Assembly: GCA_026545765.1 (NCBI GenBank)
Contig: CM048843.1
Location: forward strand, 10,191,501 to 10,255,500
DNA: 64,000 nucleotides
Direction: 5' to 3'
Source: Plantago major
Taxonomy: Eukaryota > Streptophyta > Magnoliopsida > Lamiales > Plantaginaceae
Of the stretch, positions 33,521 through 45,564 are shown piece after piece (the stretch's first letter is position 1; each line of letters starts with the position of its first letter). Below the pieces are notes generated by a model. The model made no database searches, was not told where the DNA came from, and worked only from the letters and a program-made list of their open reading frames with translations. A program made the translations under genes and the position numbers.

Positions 33521-34163
33521 CAATATTAAATCATTGAGTGTTTATTTAAGTTAACTATAGAAAATGTAAAAATAGGTCCTCTGATGCGACATTAATTAGT
33601 AACATGTACGTATTTTTTACAAAAAATCTATCCTCAAGCAGGCAAAATAAAATATAATCCCAACAATATCGCGGTGATATGTGGTCACACACACACAAAA
33701 AATATTATACAAGCGTAATTTCATATTACGGTTGTTTTTCCCATCACAGGTTCAAGCAAGCGGTGGTATCGTCGCCCACTAAAGACACAAAATTATTATT
33801 CTGAACATAATTTTGCATGATGCAGTTGTCCCAATATTATATCATTGAGTGTTTATTTATATTAACTATAGAAAATGTAAAAATAGGTCCTGATTACGAC
33901 TTGTAATTAATGCAGTACATATTTTTTACAAAAATTTATCCCTTAAGCGGAACAAAATAAAATACAAAGTATACAATGATCGATAGGGTTGTTCCCAACA
34001 ATCTCATGGTGATATGTGGTCACCCCACCCTACACACACACACAAATATTATCAAGCGTAATTTCACACGTTACGGTTGTTTTTCCAACCGGTTCGGCAA
34101 CCCAGCGGTATGTATTAGCCCACAAACTCAAAATTATTATTCTCTGAACATAATTTTACATAT
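33521..34163. repeat. Tandem duplication of a ~311-bp unit
   Basis: The unit at 33521-33831 (CAATATTAAATCATTGAGTG and on) is repeated at 33832-34163. Shared landmarks are AAATGTAAAAATAGGTCCT, GGTGATATGTGGTCAC with a CA run, and TTATTATTCT(CT)GAACATAA. The copies differ by many small changes, so the duplication is not recent, unless some of the changes are consensus error. Confidence 0.8.
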
Positions 34164-35276
34164 TCGGTTCCCGTGACCGTTATGGATGAAGAAAGTAAAG
34201 AGAAGATAGAAGAGAGTTTCCCGTCTAGAGGAAGTAGCTTCTTGGACCCCACCTCTCTTGGTCTCATGGAGATCGAAAGTCTGAAGAAGAAGATGAAGAC
34301 ATTTCCGCTAAGATCCCGGCTCATTATGGGATCAGGAAAGTAGAGAGAAGATGTAAGAGAGTATCAGATCCTCCAGGGCCGTTATGTATCAAGAAAGTAG
34401 AAAGAAGATCGAAGAGAGTTTCACTTTAGAGTATATGGGCCCCGGGTCAAAAAATGTAGTTTTACTAACTTAATCATAAAATGTTGCGTAGGTCTTGTAA
34501 CAAAGGTATGGAGCAGGTTCAGTATATACGGACGGACTGAACATCATTATTTCGAGGATTGAAATTGGTTGGATAGAACCAGTCCTTCGGCCGGAGATCG
34601 TGAGAAGAAGCCTTATACCTCATCCTGGATCGAATCTTATACATAAAGAAAAGGAAGTCTTCACATGTAAAATGTTGTTGAAAGACATGTAATTAAAGAT
34701 CAACACACCACCAATTAGATCCGTGTGTCTCTTCTATCTTACGGGCTGAAAAACACGTCTAGTACACAATTCATAGAACATTCTTAGAAGATCGATTGAA
34801 GGGACTATATGGACATATATCAATGTCCTCCTATCTGGATTCATGCCCATTGAGAAAATTAGTGTGTGGGTGGCAATTTTGATGGAATTATGGGATTAGA
34901 AGATTTGATTGATCACATTTGTAAATAGTTACAAAGGTTGAATATCATTGGCAGAATAATGTAACCAAAATTGATTAAAATTGTAAATGTAACAGAACCA
35001 AATACGCATTAACTTGGCATAAAAAATAAATTTACCCTGATTATAATTGTTTTGTAATTTTTAATCCAAAAAATGAAAGTATTTCTCACATTGATTTGAG
35101 GCCAAAGTACTATAGCTAGAATTGATAATAAAAATTGGTCTTTATAATATATGGATAGATCTCATCTTCACATACCTAAAAATTGAAAATTAATTTATTA
35201 TTTTATTCTTTACCTTCTCACCTATTCTACTTTATTCACTATCTCCTACGACTATTCATTATCTTTCATACATAAG
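34164..35276. other. Unassigned region upstream of the gypsy element
   Basis: A purine-rich AGAAAGTAGA/GAAGAT repeat occupies about 34180-34430. A short frame (MDEESKEKIEESFPSR) cannot be assigned. Nothing else is supported. Confidence 0.4.
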
Positions 35277-36150
35277 TGTTGATACGGACATGTGTCTAAT
35301 CCGTTACGGGCGCCATAGAGCGTGTCCTAGAGCACATCAAGGCTGAGATAGCCAATCCAGTACTAGTCCGACCTTTGAATAGTCCGACCTAAAGGAAACC
35401 ATTCGGTCGACTAGTACTTACAAGTCGACACACCTTCTCAATTTGAGTCCGAAAGCTAGGTGTATCCTTCGAACTTGAAAAAGGTGCATGGTCTACCAAG
35501 CACCACAAATGTCATCCTAGGATGCCAAGCAGATGGACGGAAGAATCTCGGGGCCACCATATAATAAGACCAAGCGTACATAACAGAACCAGCGAGATAC
35601 TTGGTGGAACTCTAGTCTCGGGCATGGTGAGTTACTGAGGATAGATCGAAGCAGACGGATCTATCGAAGGACTTACGGACCAGCGTGCGAGCAGTACTCT
35701 CGGAGGAAAGGTCAAACTACCCTCGGGCCCGGTAATTAGTCTTGGATTCTTGTTCACTAATGGGCCATGGGCAGGTAGCATTGGTGTCCAAATCGAGGCA
35801 TACACTTGGCATCATCTTGTGAGTCACCTCATAAGCATATGATAACTATAAATATAGCCCAAGGTCCAAGACCTTAGGGTAAGTGACAACCGTAAGTGAC
35901 AATCTCCAAGTCATAAACATTATTGATACCATAACCTTCCTCATAACTATTACATTGAGGCTACTGACTCTCTCTTGGTAAAGTCTCTTCTAGGATTGAC
36001 ATAAGCAATCCGGGTAACCCTCTAACCCCACTTATTTCTTTGGGTACTCTTGCGGCGGAATCTTGCCGGACTTCAAGTAGGAGGCAGGTCCTAGACTAGG
36101 TTTCTTGTAATAGTTTAGTTAGTTAGTGTTAGGGGTTTCACCCCTCGACA
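35277..36150 (+). repeat. 5' LTR of the gypsy element
   Basis: It is 874 bp, starting TGTTGATACGG and ending CCCCTCGACA. The right edge is set by the primer site. The left flank is ataag; its partner is not in the window. Confidence 0.78.
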
Positions 36151-36170
36151 TTTTGGCAAATCTGTGGGAA
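36151..36170 (+). other. Primer-binding site of the gypsy element, altered
   Basis: It reads TTTTGGCAAATCTGTGGGAA. Plant elements of this type usually have TGGCGCCG followed by TCTGTGGGAA, so the block GCCG appears replaced by AAA. Confidence 0.7.
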
Positions 36171-36172
36171 TT

Positions 36173-37880
36173 TTACAAAAGGTTTCACGTTTGAGTTAGG
36201 GTGATGGCAAGGGGCGGGGCAGACGGCGAACTAGTCTTTGCGCGTGAGACTCCACCACGTCCACGTGGATGCCCAACCACCGGGGACGAAGGGCCCTTTG
36301 TGGTGGAAGGAGCGTTGGAAGTAGATATCCGGCGATGGGCGTCGGACCCGTCCTCGAGATGAGGGAGGCGCTCCATAGGGAGTCAAAGTGGTCTCGAGAA
36401 TGTTGTGCTGCGAACCACGGAGAAGGGGCCGTCTGAGTTTCTCGTGAGCTCGAGGCCCCTCTGGTCAGCGATTTACTATGCGATGGTACGCTTTATCCGT
36501 ACTAATGACCTCGGACTAAGTGAAACTTCGGTTTGATAGATTGCTCACGATAATCCGAGGATGCCTAGGGTCTAACAATGCCCATCCTCAAGCCACTCCG
36601 CCGATGGCTACTGCAGTTCAGCGAGCTGCGTTATCAAGAAACAAGCAGCGTCCGATCCAGCGGAGGTTGGGAATCGGCTACCTCAAGAGGATTTGCAAAA
36701 CCTTCTGAGCGGGCATACGCCTCTCAAGCTCGGGGTGAGGAAGCCCAAACGGAAGGAGAGAGTATCAAGAAGGGATAATAGGCATCCGGAGTTCGCGACA
36801 AGCACATCAGAAGGCGAGATCATGTAGCGAAACCGTTCGATGGTCGATTAGATGAAATCCCGCATATGTAGCAGTTCATCCGGGCGGAGATCATGGCTAT
36901 TTGGGCGAAATCTCGCTTCGGCAAAAAAGCTTTGGAGGTCAGTTACGAACCTCGGGCCTTTGATAAAAGACCGTGGCGGATAACTACTAGTCGCCGAATT
37001 CTTTGTGCGATGACATCATGAGAGAAAAGGAAAGAAACATAAACTCGGATCAAGTGATTAGAACTTGGAATACTATTATGGGGATACTTGTCCGTTGGTC
37101 ACTGACAAGGTATAACACAAGATGGATTCAAAGGAATGGCGACAATCTAGCTCTTACATTCTCATCTACTCTCTTGAGCGGCTATGGATTGATGCGCTTT
37201 GCGAACAAGTCGATAAGGTCATATCTGGACCTCTCTTCCAAGTTCAGCACGATTTGGAAAATCAAAAAGGAGAAAGCGTCCGTAGAGCACTGCGAGGTTA
37301 TACAAAGGAGCAAGAAGATCTTCGGACTTTCTTAGATCGCTTTAATATGGAGGTCCTCAAGTCGAACCCCAAAGTATTAAAGAACGAATTAGTCACCTAT
37401 ATGCTAATACTTACAACTCTGAGCTCCGAAAACTTTCGGCCGGAGGTAAGAAGTGAGAAACACTTGGGCGACATCTGTGAGGAGGTGATGTCACGGAGAG
37501 GAATATTGAAGAGCGTTCGGTCCAAATTTGGTTTAAAGAAAGGAAAGGAGCTGAAACGAACAACGCCCGAAGTTTGACCCAAAGATGGATCCAGAGATAA
37601 AAGGTATTCTGAGAGAAGGAGTCCATGCGAAGATTTGCAGATTACACTCGGCTCGACAAACCAAGATCCGACATCTTGGCGACCATTGAGAAAAATTTGG
37701 ATATCAATGGCGAAGCCATCTCATAATCGGAGGAACAAAAATCTGAAAGGATATTGCAAGTTTCACAAGAGCCGAGGTCACGAGACCGATGGTATTCAAT
37801 TCAATGAAAAGCAGGTTGAAGACCTAGTAAGAGAGGCAAGTGAAGGAGGACATCTGCGGATGAGCCCTCAAGCATGATAG
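36173..37880 (+). pseudogene. Gypsy gag remnant
   Basis: The frame at 37122-37577 carries the retrotransposon gag signature: HDLENQKGESVRRALRGYTK, EDLRTFLDRFNMEVL, ELVTYML, HLGDICEEVMSR. Further on (37635-37877) GYCKFHKSRGHETDGI and VEDLVREASEGGHLR give the C-terminal zinc-knuckle-like motif, in which the final cysteine appears replaced. Upstream frames (36185-36778) are too broken to assign. Several frameshifts. Confidence 0.82.
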
Positions 37881-40599
37881 AGCGGAGGCGAAGGAGGAGG
37901 ATAATGCTATAGAACCACCACCCATACGCTATCCTTGCCACCTCATGATTGACCATCCGTCTCACGACCGACACCCATACTGCAGATGGCGTTGAAATGG
38001 AAACGCTCCATACGGTGTGATCAACACCATCGCGGCGGACCAAGCTAGAGCGATAGTAGGAACAGCGAGAAGCAGATGACTCGAATCTCGAACAATGGCC
38101 GGATCGTATCTTGCTCCGAATTCGAGGGACAAATGCCATATCCTTTGATGATAGTGAGATCCCTCCTCTACGGCGGAGGAGAAGACATTGACGATCCGGA
38201 TGTTCGCTGGTGGTTTCTTTAACCATCGCAACTTATCCAGTAAACAAGATCTGGTAGACACGGGAGTTCCTCGAACATCATCTCCAAATCGACAATAGAT
38301 CGGATGAATGCATGAAGAATCCGATATGAGAAGTCGACATCTCCATATTAGGGTTGGAGAAGTCTGTGTCCTTTAGGAAGTGTCATACTTCACGTTTCAC
38401 TTGGGGCGCATCTGCAAGAGTGACCTGACAAGTCCGTTTTGTAGTGGTGGACCGAACTTTCGACTACAATGCTATCTTGATTCAAGGGGCTCAATCAATT
38501 CAGGTATACCTTCCACTCTCCATAATAGGATGAAATTCCCGACCCGTCACGGAGTTGGGTGGAGGTAGGGAACATCGAGAAGCTTGGGAGTGTTATATTA
38601 TGTCGACAAGGAGAGCATCTGCTGTGTTGGTAACGGTGACCACGACCACTTGATTGTTCTTAGGCTAAAGGAGAATCCGCATATTGGAGTAGGGAGCGAA
38701 GGAGAAGTTTCCTAAAGCATGCGAATCGAGCCTCATGAAACTCTCGAGGAAGTTGAGCTTGTTATTGGAAGCTTGGGATAAGAAGACTAGAATGAGCAGA
38801 GATGAATGCGGAGGTGGAAATGAAGCTTATTGCTTGTCTCGAGATAATAATGATGTGTTTGCTTGGAGTACCGATGACCTAAAGGGATAGATCAGGGATA
38901 GCGTCATCGTCTGAACATGGATCCCTCGATTAAATACATCCGTCAAAAGAGAAAGGATTTCGGTCCGATCAAGGATGCCATCATATCCACTGAAGTTGAT
39001 CGACTCCTGAAAGTAGGGCATATCGAAGAGGTCCATTATTCTGATTGGGTTTACAGCGTGGTTACGGTAGAAATAGCCGAGGCAAATGGCGGATGTGTAA
39101 TGATTTCACGGGCTAAACAAGTTACGCGAAAAGATCCGTACCACTTTTCCACGGATAGATCAATTAGTTGACTCCACGTCCGGGATGTGCGTTCTTGAGT
39201 TTCATGGATGCATACCAAGTTTTTACCAAATTCGGATGGCGAGGAGGACATCAAAGCAGCTTTCTTATGCGGGGCGAGCATCTTGTTTCAAGGTGATGCC
39301 CTTGGATTAAAAATCGGGGCCACTTACCAACGGTGAATCGGATGTTCAAGGAAGAAATTGGAAAAACCATGGAAGTGTATGTGGATGACATGCTCGTTAA
39401 GAAAAAGCGAAAGAACAACATGTGGATCATTTGAACAAGTGCTTTGCTATCCTTAGGAAGTCGACATGAAATTGAATCGAGAAAAGTGCACCTTGAATTG
39501 AAAGGAGGAAAGTTCCTCGGATATATGGTCACGAGAGAGAGGATAGCACAAATCCGAGAAGATCAAGGCAATCCTAGATACGCATCAGAAGAACTTCGAT
39601 GAGGTACAACGACTTATTGGACGTCTTATGTCCTTAAGTCGCTTTATTTCGCGATCCGGAGAAGAACCTCCGTTCTTCAAAATCCTCCGGAAAGGAGAGA
39701 GCTTTGAGCGGACCGGAATGTTCTGAGGCTTTTGAAAATTTGAAAAGTACCTCCATTCCCTCCTTGCTCTCAAACCCGTGAAGGAGAACCACTCTATCTC
39801 TACCTAGCAATTACGGAAGAGGTAATGAGTTCCGTATAATGCAGTTCAAGCTAATGATCCTTGCGATCTACTATCTTAGTAAAGCCCTTTGGCGGAGCCA
39901 GATACGTGAAGATTGAAATTTGCATATGCTTTGGTTTACACCGCAAGGCGGTTAAAGCCATACTTCAAGTCTTATAAAATAGTGGTACTAAGCTGCGAAC
40001 CTTTGAACGAGTCTGGAAAGACCGATCAATCCGGACGACTCTCTAAGTGGCGTCGATTTGGTGAATCGACATTGCTATCGACTCGTCGGCCGAAAGCTCA
40101 AGTCGTCGATTTCTTAGCGGAGTACCACAAGTGGATTCAAAAGTCCGGACAAGCGAGCATTTGAATGCCTAATCACCAGATTGTCCGAAGCGATTCATGA
40201 TCAGCCCGGAAAATCTCGAGGATGCTTTCGGTTTATAAATCGATCCTTTATGCGCATCGTATAAGGAAACTCGGTCAACCAAATGTTCCTTCTTGGCGAT
40301 ATCACAAGGAGATCTGATGCGTGACTCGATCCGAATATCAAGAAGGAGGAACAAAAGTTGGAATCTCGGGAGCTTCTGAAGATCTCGAGCAAAAAACATC
40401 CTCTAATGTTGGGACATTGGAAGTGGATGGTTCCTCCTTGGAAGAGTGGGAGGATTGGAATCTATCTTAAAAGCCACGATGGTGCGGAACTCGACTCTGC
40501 GATATCCTTGAAATCAAAGTCACCAATAATGAGGATGAGTATGACGGCATTGAATTCGGGCTACGTCGGCGAGTCCTGCGGGTCCGGAAACTGAAACAC
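37881..40599 (+). pseudogene. Gypsy pol remnant: protease, RT, RNase H
   Basis: The protease active site is seen as LVDTG near 38250. RT begins with DPSIKYIRQKRKDFGPIKDA (frame 38917-39171), then EVDRLLKVGHIEEVHYSDWV. The catalytic motif MEVYVDDMLV is intact (YVDD at 39378-39389). RT thumb and RNase H follow in pieces, with LIGRLMSLSRF near 39610, VVDFLAEYHKW near 40108 and GIYLKSHDGAELD near 40470. The sequence ends at the gap before any integrase. Dense small indels break every frame. Confidence 0.85.
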
Positions 40600-40699
40600 N
40601 NNNNNNNNNNNNNNNNNNNNNNNNNNNNNNNNNNNNNNNNNNNNNNNNNNNNNNNNNNNNNNNNNNNNNNNNNNNNNNNNNNNNNNNNNNNNNNNNNNN
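40600..40699. other. Assembly gap (100 N)
   Basis: Exactly 100 N, the default filler for an unsized scaffold join. Plus-strand gypsy sequence lies to the left and minus-strand copia to the right, so distance and order across it are not proven. Confidence 0.98.
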
Positions 40700-42620
40700 C
40701 TCATTCTAGTGGTGGTTCTGTGGTCCCCATAAAATCTGCATACATACTCAGTATGTCTGTGTGTGGAGTGTGTTTCCCAACACCATAGCTATTCTTCTTG
40801 GACTTCCCTAACACACAGAGCTCCCTACAAAGGATTCCATCTTATGTATCTTGTCTCCACTGAGGTCCTTCTTGAATAAATCCGTAAGACCTTTCTCTCC
40901 AACATGTGCTGATCTTCTATGCCATTAGAGCGGTGTTGTCAGAACAACATGCACGGTGTTCCCAGAACTCTTTGTACACTAGAAACTTCACGATTCTGAT
41001 TTCACCTTATGAATAATACAATTCTCTCCTTTTAAGAGCTGCATAACCACCTTATCACCCTTCTTGACTGACAGGACACCATTCTCACTGAATACTTGTA
41101 ACCACTTAGTATCCATCCCACTCCTAAAGATATATCAAAGTTTCTTTTCAAGTATGGTACATATCTCACATTAAGCAAATCCCTTATCACTCCATCAAAC
41201 ATCTCAATTCTCATTGTTCCTTACATATTTTGCTTGTATTATGCATGGTCTATCATCACCAGAACAATGATCCAGCAGTTTCTATGCTCAAAAGTTGAAA
41301 ACCATTATCTAATAGGTGTCATATAAACAAACATTTGAATCCATAACATTAGGTTGATTGACTAGTTTGGTGGTAGAAAGTACCTCGATGTGAAACTTCC
41401 ATGGTATAATAAAGGCTGTTGATTTGTTTGTAATGTTTGTGCCATAATTAGTATTGATGTTGTCGCCACACGCCTTTACCTCCTTTGAACTCATACAATC
41501 CTTCTTCAAGTGTCTTGCTTCTTGCAATAATAACACTTCCTTGTTTGAGACCATCCTTGTTATCTTGAGCTTTCCTTTGATCTGGATATTGTTTCTTCTT
41601 TGGTGGAAACTTGTGATATTGTTTCACCATAGGCTTTCACCGATCTTGAGTGTTGGTGGAACACCATCTGATCCTGCTCTCTTGATCTTAATCTGATTCA
41701 ATAGCCTCCATTGTCAATGTATGTCCTCCATTTGAAGCATCCTTGAATGGAACGAGAGACCTAGGGAGAGAATTCAACGGATAATTGCCTTGTCTTAGCT
41801 CCTCATCATTCTTCTCATCAATTTCTAGATTGTCATAGGTATGCAACCATCTTCTTGAACATATCGTGCCTCATGAGTTGATTTTCCTTCAACCATCTTG
41901 AATGCAAATAGTCGTTGCTTGGCATAGATTTTATTTGCATCGGACTTGTCATTATGCAGTTCTTCTAGCTTCTCCCATATTGCTTTTGTGGATGAAGATC
42001 ACCAATTTCAATAAGGCGTTATCTCTGGCTAATAACAAAGAAGCTATCGCCTTGTTTTATCGGCGTTTATCGACGCTCGGACATGGTTTTATCAAACCCC
42101 TCCGTCAGTCGTCGATCACACCTATTGCGATATGAGCTTTCATCCTTCTCTTCCATAAACCAAAGTCATCTTTCCTTCCAGCGGTTTGAGGTCGAACTTT
42201 GGAGCGCCATTGATGAATGAATACCGGTTGATTCTTTTCCACATGCGGCCAATTGTTAATCAAATCAACCCGATTCAATCCAATAAACTCCAAACCAACC
42301 AACAAACAAGCGTAAGAAAATAAACACAAGATGACCAAGATTTCTCTTAACCCAGAAGCAGCGGTTTCTGAGGAATCGACCAAACCTCCAAGTTTCAAGC
42401 TACGCTCCTGTTCTCTCTTCCTCCTTGTGTTTCTCGAAATCTCCTTTTGTTCTCTTTATGTTCTCATAAATAATCTAGTACCTACATGTGTATTTATACT
42501 AGACTACTCAACATACATTGCCTCTCCTAATCGAAGCTTGAATTCTTTCCTAACTAGAAAAGAAACCTTCATCACCAGTAAAAGAATCCGATTAGATTAG
42601 ACTTCTAACTATACATGTCT
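40700..42620 (-). mobile_element. Copia-3: copia fragment, gag and GAG-pre-integrase
   Basis: Minus-strand frames show the GAG-pre-integrase start (RIEMFDGVIRDLLNVRYVPY, 41032-41214), a zinc-knuckle remnant (ARHLKKDC, 41309-41554) and the beginning of gag (KDDFGLWKRRMKAHI, within 42105-42398). AT-rich sequence with a TATA-like motif at about 42490-42500 may be its 5' LTR. Everything after the pre-integrase is cut by the gap. Frames are broken by many indels. Confidence 0.75.
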
Positions 42621-42689
42621 TGATGTTGTATCCAGTATTATGACACACTCAGCGCCACATCCGATTATCGGTGCTTTGATACACTATGT

Positions 42690-44184
42690 TCCATTACTTC
42701 CTTTAATATTAAGCTACTGCAAGCTTCTGAGACATGAATAATTTGAATAGTGCCATTGAGGATCTTGTCTATGGCGATCAATCTCTATATGTTTAGTTCT
42801 TTGATGTTGTACTAGATTATGAGCTAAGTGGTAGGTGACGGGCTATCGATTGTGAAATAAGCCGGGCCGTGGATGTGAAATGCACAAATCTTTAAGCGAG
42901 ATAACATAGCCACTGAATTTCACAAGTGGTTGAAGCGTGACTCTATACTCGGCTTATTGGATGATCTGCTGATAGTTGTTTCTTTTAGATTTCCATGATA
43001 TGAGTGAATCCCGGGAGACATAGCATAACCGGTTGTGCTCCTCACGGTGTCTGACAATTTGCCCGATCACTATCGGTGAATGCTTTCAAATGTAATTGAG
43101 TGTTGCTTGGATAGAAAATGCCTTGGCACAGTGATTTCTTGATATGTCGAGAACATGGTGACGACCTCCAAATGTTTGTTGGTTGGAAACTCGTGAATTG
43201 ACTTAAACACTGCAAAGAATAAGAAAGATAAGGCCTTGTGATTGTTAAATAAATCATCCTACCTATCAATCTCACTGTAAGCTTGTGGATCGATCAACAA
43301 ATCATTGGGATCTTTCACTAATCTGGTCTTTGCATCAAGTGGAATATCTACTTGGTTTACAAGCTAAATAGCTTGATTTCTTGTAACAAATCTAGAGCAT
43401 ATTTCCTCGACATATGTTTATGCTCTTCTCACTCTGGCAACTTCAAACTAACATATATTTCAATTCTCGAGATCTTTAATAGTGAACTTCTTACGCAAAA
43501 AATCTCTCACAACTTTGTATCTCATTAAGATCATTTCCTGCAAGAATAATATCATCCACATATACTAATAATGCATTAAATGAAACTTTAGTAGATTTAA
43601 TAAAAGAGAACTATGGAGAAGAAATTGAATATATCGATTTCAAGTAAAAGAAATCTGAAGTTTAAAATACCATTGCACCTTGATTGTTTTAAGCCGTATA
43701 AGCTTTTGACCAACTTACAAACCTTAGTACCTACTTTAGCATATCCTAAAGGAGGAGACATGTAAACTTCTTACGATAAATCTCCATGAAGAAAAATTGT
43801 ATTTACATCTAATTGATGTAAATGCCACTTCTTTACTACAGCAACAACTAGATTGCATCTTACATTGGTTAGTTCAACTACATGAGAAAAAGTATCAAAA
43901 TAATCAGGCCATTCTCACATGTATACCCTTAGCCACAAGTCGGCTTTATACCTCTGTCTGATTGCCATACGCATGAAAGTTAACCTTGTATACCCATTTA
44001 ATTTAGAGCCAATACGGTGTTTATCTTTGGGCAAATCAACAAGCTCAATGTTTGAGTCTTTTCCAAGGCTACAAGTTCTAGCGCATAGCTTGAACCCATT
44101 ACGGATGTTGAGAAGCTTGCTTATAAGTAGTAGGCTCTTGAATTTTTGTAATTGCATTTGTGAAACAAAATGACTATCAAACAA
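42690..44184 (-). pseudogene. Copia-4 RT and RNase H
   Basis: RT begins with IELVDLPKDKHRIGSKLNGY (within 43915-44184). The catalytic YVDD is at 43551-43562 in VYVDDIILAG. RRLIGRMIYLTITRPYLSYS-type sequence (MRLIGRMIYLTITRP, 43042-43275) leads into RNase H with FTDSDRA, where the usual W after D is R. A later segment HIEIDRH near 42770 is the RNase H end. Frames are repeatedly shifted. Confidence 0.85.
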
Positions 44185-45564
44185 TCTATCGGTTTATATA
44201 AAATCTGAAATAGGATACTGATGACTGGTTTCTTCTTTTATTTGCAATATTACTACCATGATTATGATCTACATAAGGAAGCGATGTGTAATCATAAATT
44301 GTCAAATGTTTAGAAACATTTTTTAACCTGGTGGATCTTCTCAAATTATCTGCGGTATATCTGCACTAATCTAGAAACATAAGAATCTTGAGCATTAGTA
44401 TCTATATTATGTTGATATTCATCACTTTCAACATGTGATATATTTTGATCGAGAGGAAGAAGTATTTGACATATCATGTAAATCAATAGTAACATGATCA
44501 ATATGAGTTCTATGAAATTTGGAGAATCATCATACAAACAAATATCATCAATAGACACGGATGTATAAATTGGTGTAAAATCACTTGTAATAACATATGT
44601 TTGTTGAAAGGAAATATAGATTCAATAAATTGCACATTCCTTGATACAAATACCTGGTTATTACTTAGATTAAGCAACTTGTAGCCTTTGTAACCAATAG
44701 GATACTCCAAAAAACACTTCACAACCCTTGCATCAAATTTGGATCTGAGCTGCAAAGTTGAAGCATAACAATACCAAAAACTTTAAAATTAGAATAATCG
44801 GGCTTAGTGTGACATAAAACTTCATATGGACTCTCCTTGCAAAACATCGAAGGTAATCTATTTATGATATAACAATTGCAAGAACACTCGGACCAATATT
44901 GTAATGGTACATGAGATTGAAACAATAAAGCCCTTGCCACTGCAACAAATGTTGATGTTTTCTTTCTACTCTCCCATTTCTTTGAGGAGTTTCAACACAA
45001 GATCTTTGGTGTATAATACCTAAAGAAGAATAGAAACCAGTGAATTAAATTCAGGCCCATTATCGGACCTAATGCATTTTATTTTCTGTCAAATTTGTGT
45101 TAACACTAATTTATAAAATGATTGAGATGGTTCTTAACTTGACCTTTGTAGTCATAAGATAAAGCCATGTACACCTTGATTTATCATCAACAATCGTCGA
45201 AAAATATCTTTTGTCATTAATTGTAATAAGGGGTGTGAAAGGGTCCCAGGATATCAATTGAATCAAATCAAAAACATTTGCGAATTTTTATTACTTTGGA
45301 AAACTTCGATCTTTTATCTTTAAAAATGGCAAATGTCACAAACAAAAGATTCATCATTACAATGTTTTGAAGAAAATCAAGTACACCATCTATTTTAGTT
45401 CTGAAGAATGTCCTAATCTCATATGCGAAAGCTTGAAAGAATCCATATCTTGTGTGAGTTAACATTGTTGACGGAAGTATAGCATATGGTTTGAGTAATG
45501 TCCTACGAAGGTGATAAAGTCCATTTTGAAAAGCACTATATCTAATCACCTTTCTTGTTGTCAT
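44185..45564 (-). pseudogene. Copia-4 integrase and GAG-pre-integrase
   Basis: Frame 44719-44940 gives the integrase C-terminal part: [45 protein letters not shown]. Frame 44510-44755 continues (EYPIGYKGYKLLNLSNNQVF). Frame 45268-45564 is the pre-integrase (FQNGLYHLRR). The catalytic core between is broken. Confidence 0.82.

Larger units (their letters stand above)
35277..40599 (+). mobile_element. Ty3/gypsy retrotransposon (Tat-like), truncated at the assembly gap
   Basis: A 5' LTR (35277-36150) is followed by a primer site, gag, protease, RT and RNase H in order on the plus strand. The sequence then stops at the N gap. No 3' LTR is seen on the other side. Frames are very short, with frequent indels. 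The RNase H segment before any integrase and the style of gag and RT point to the Tat/Athila side of gypsy; this is inference from motifs. Confidence 0.88.
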
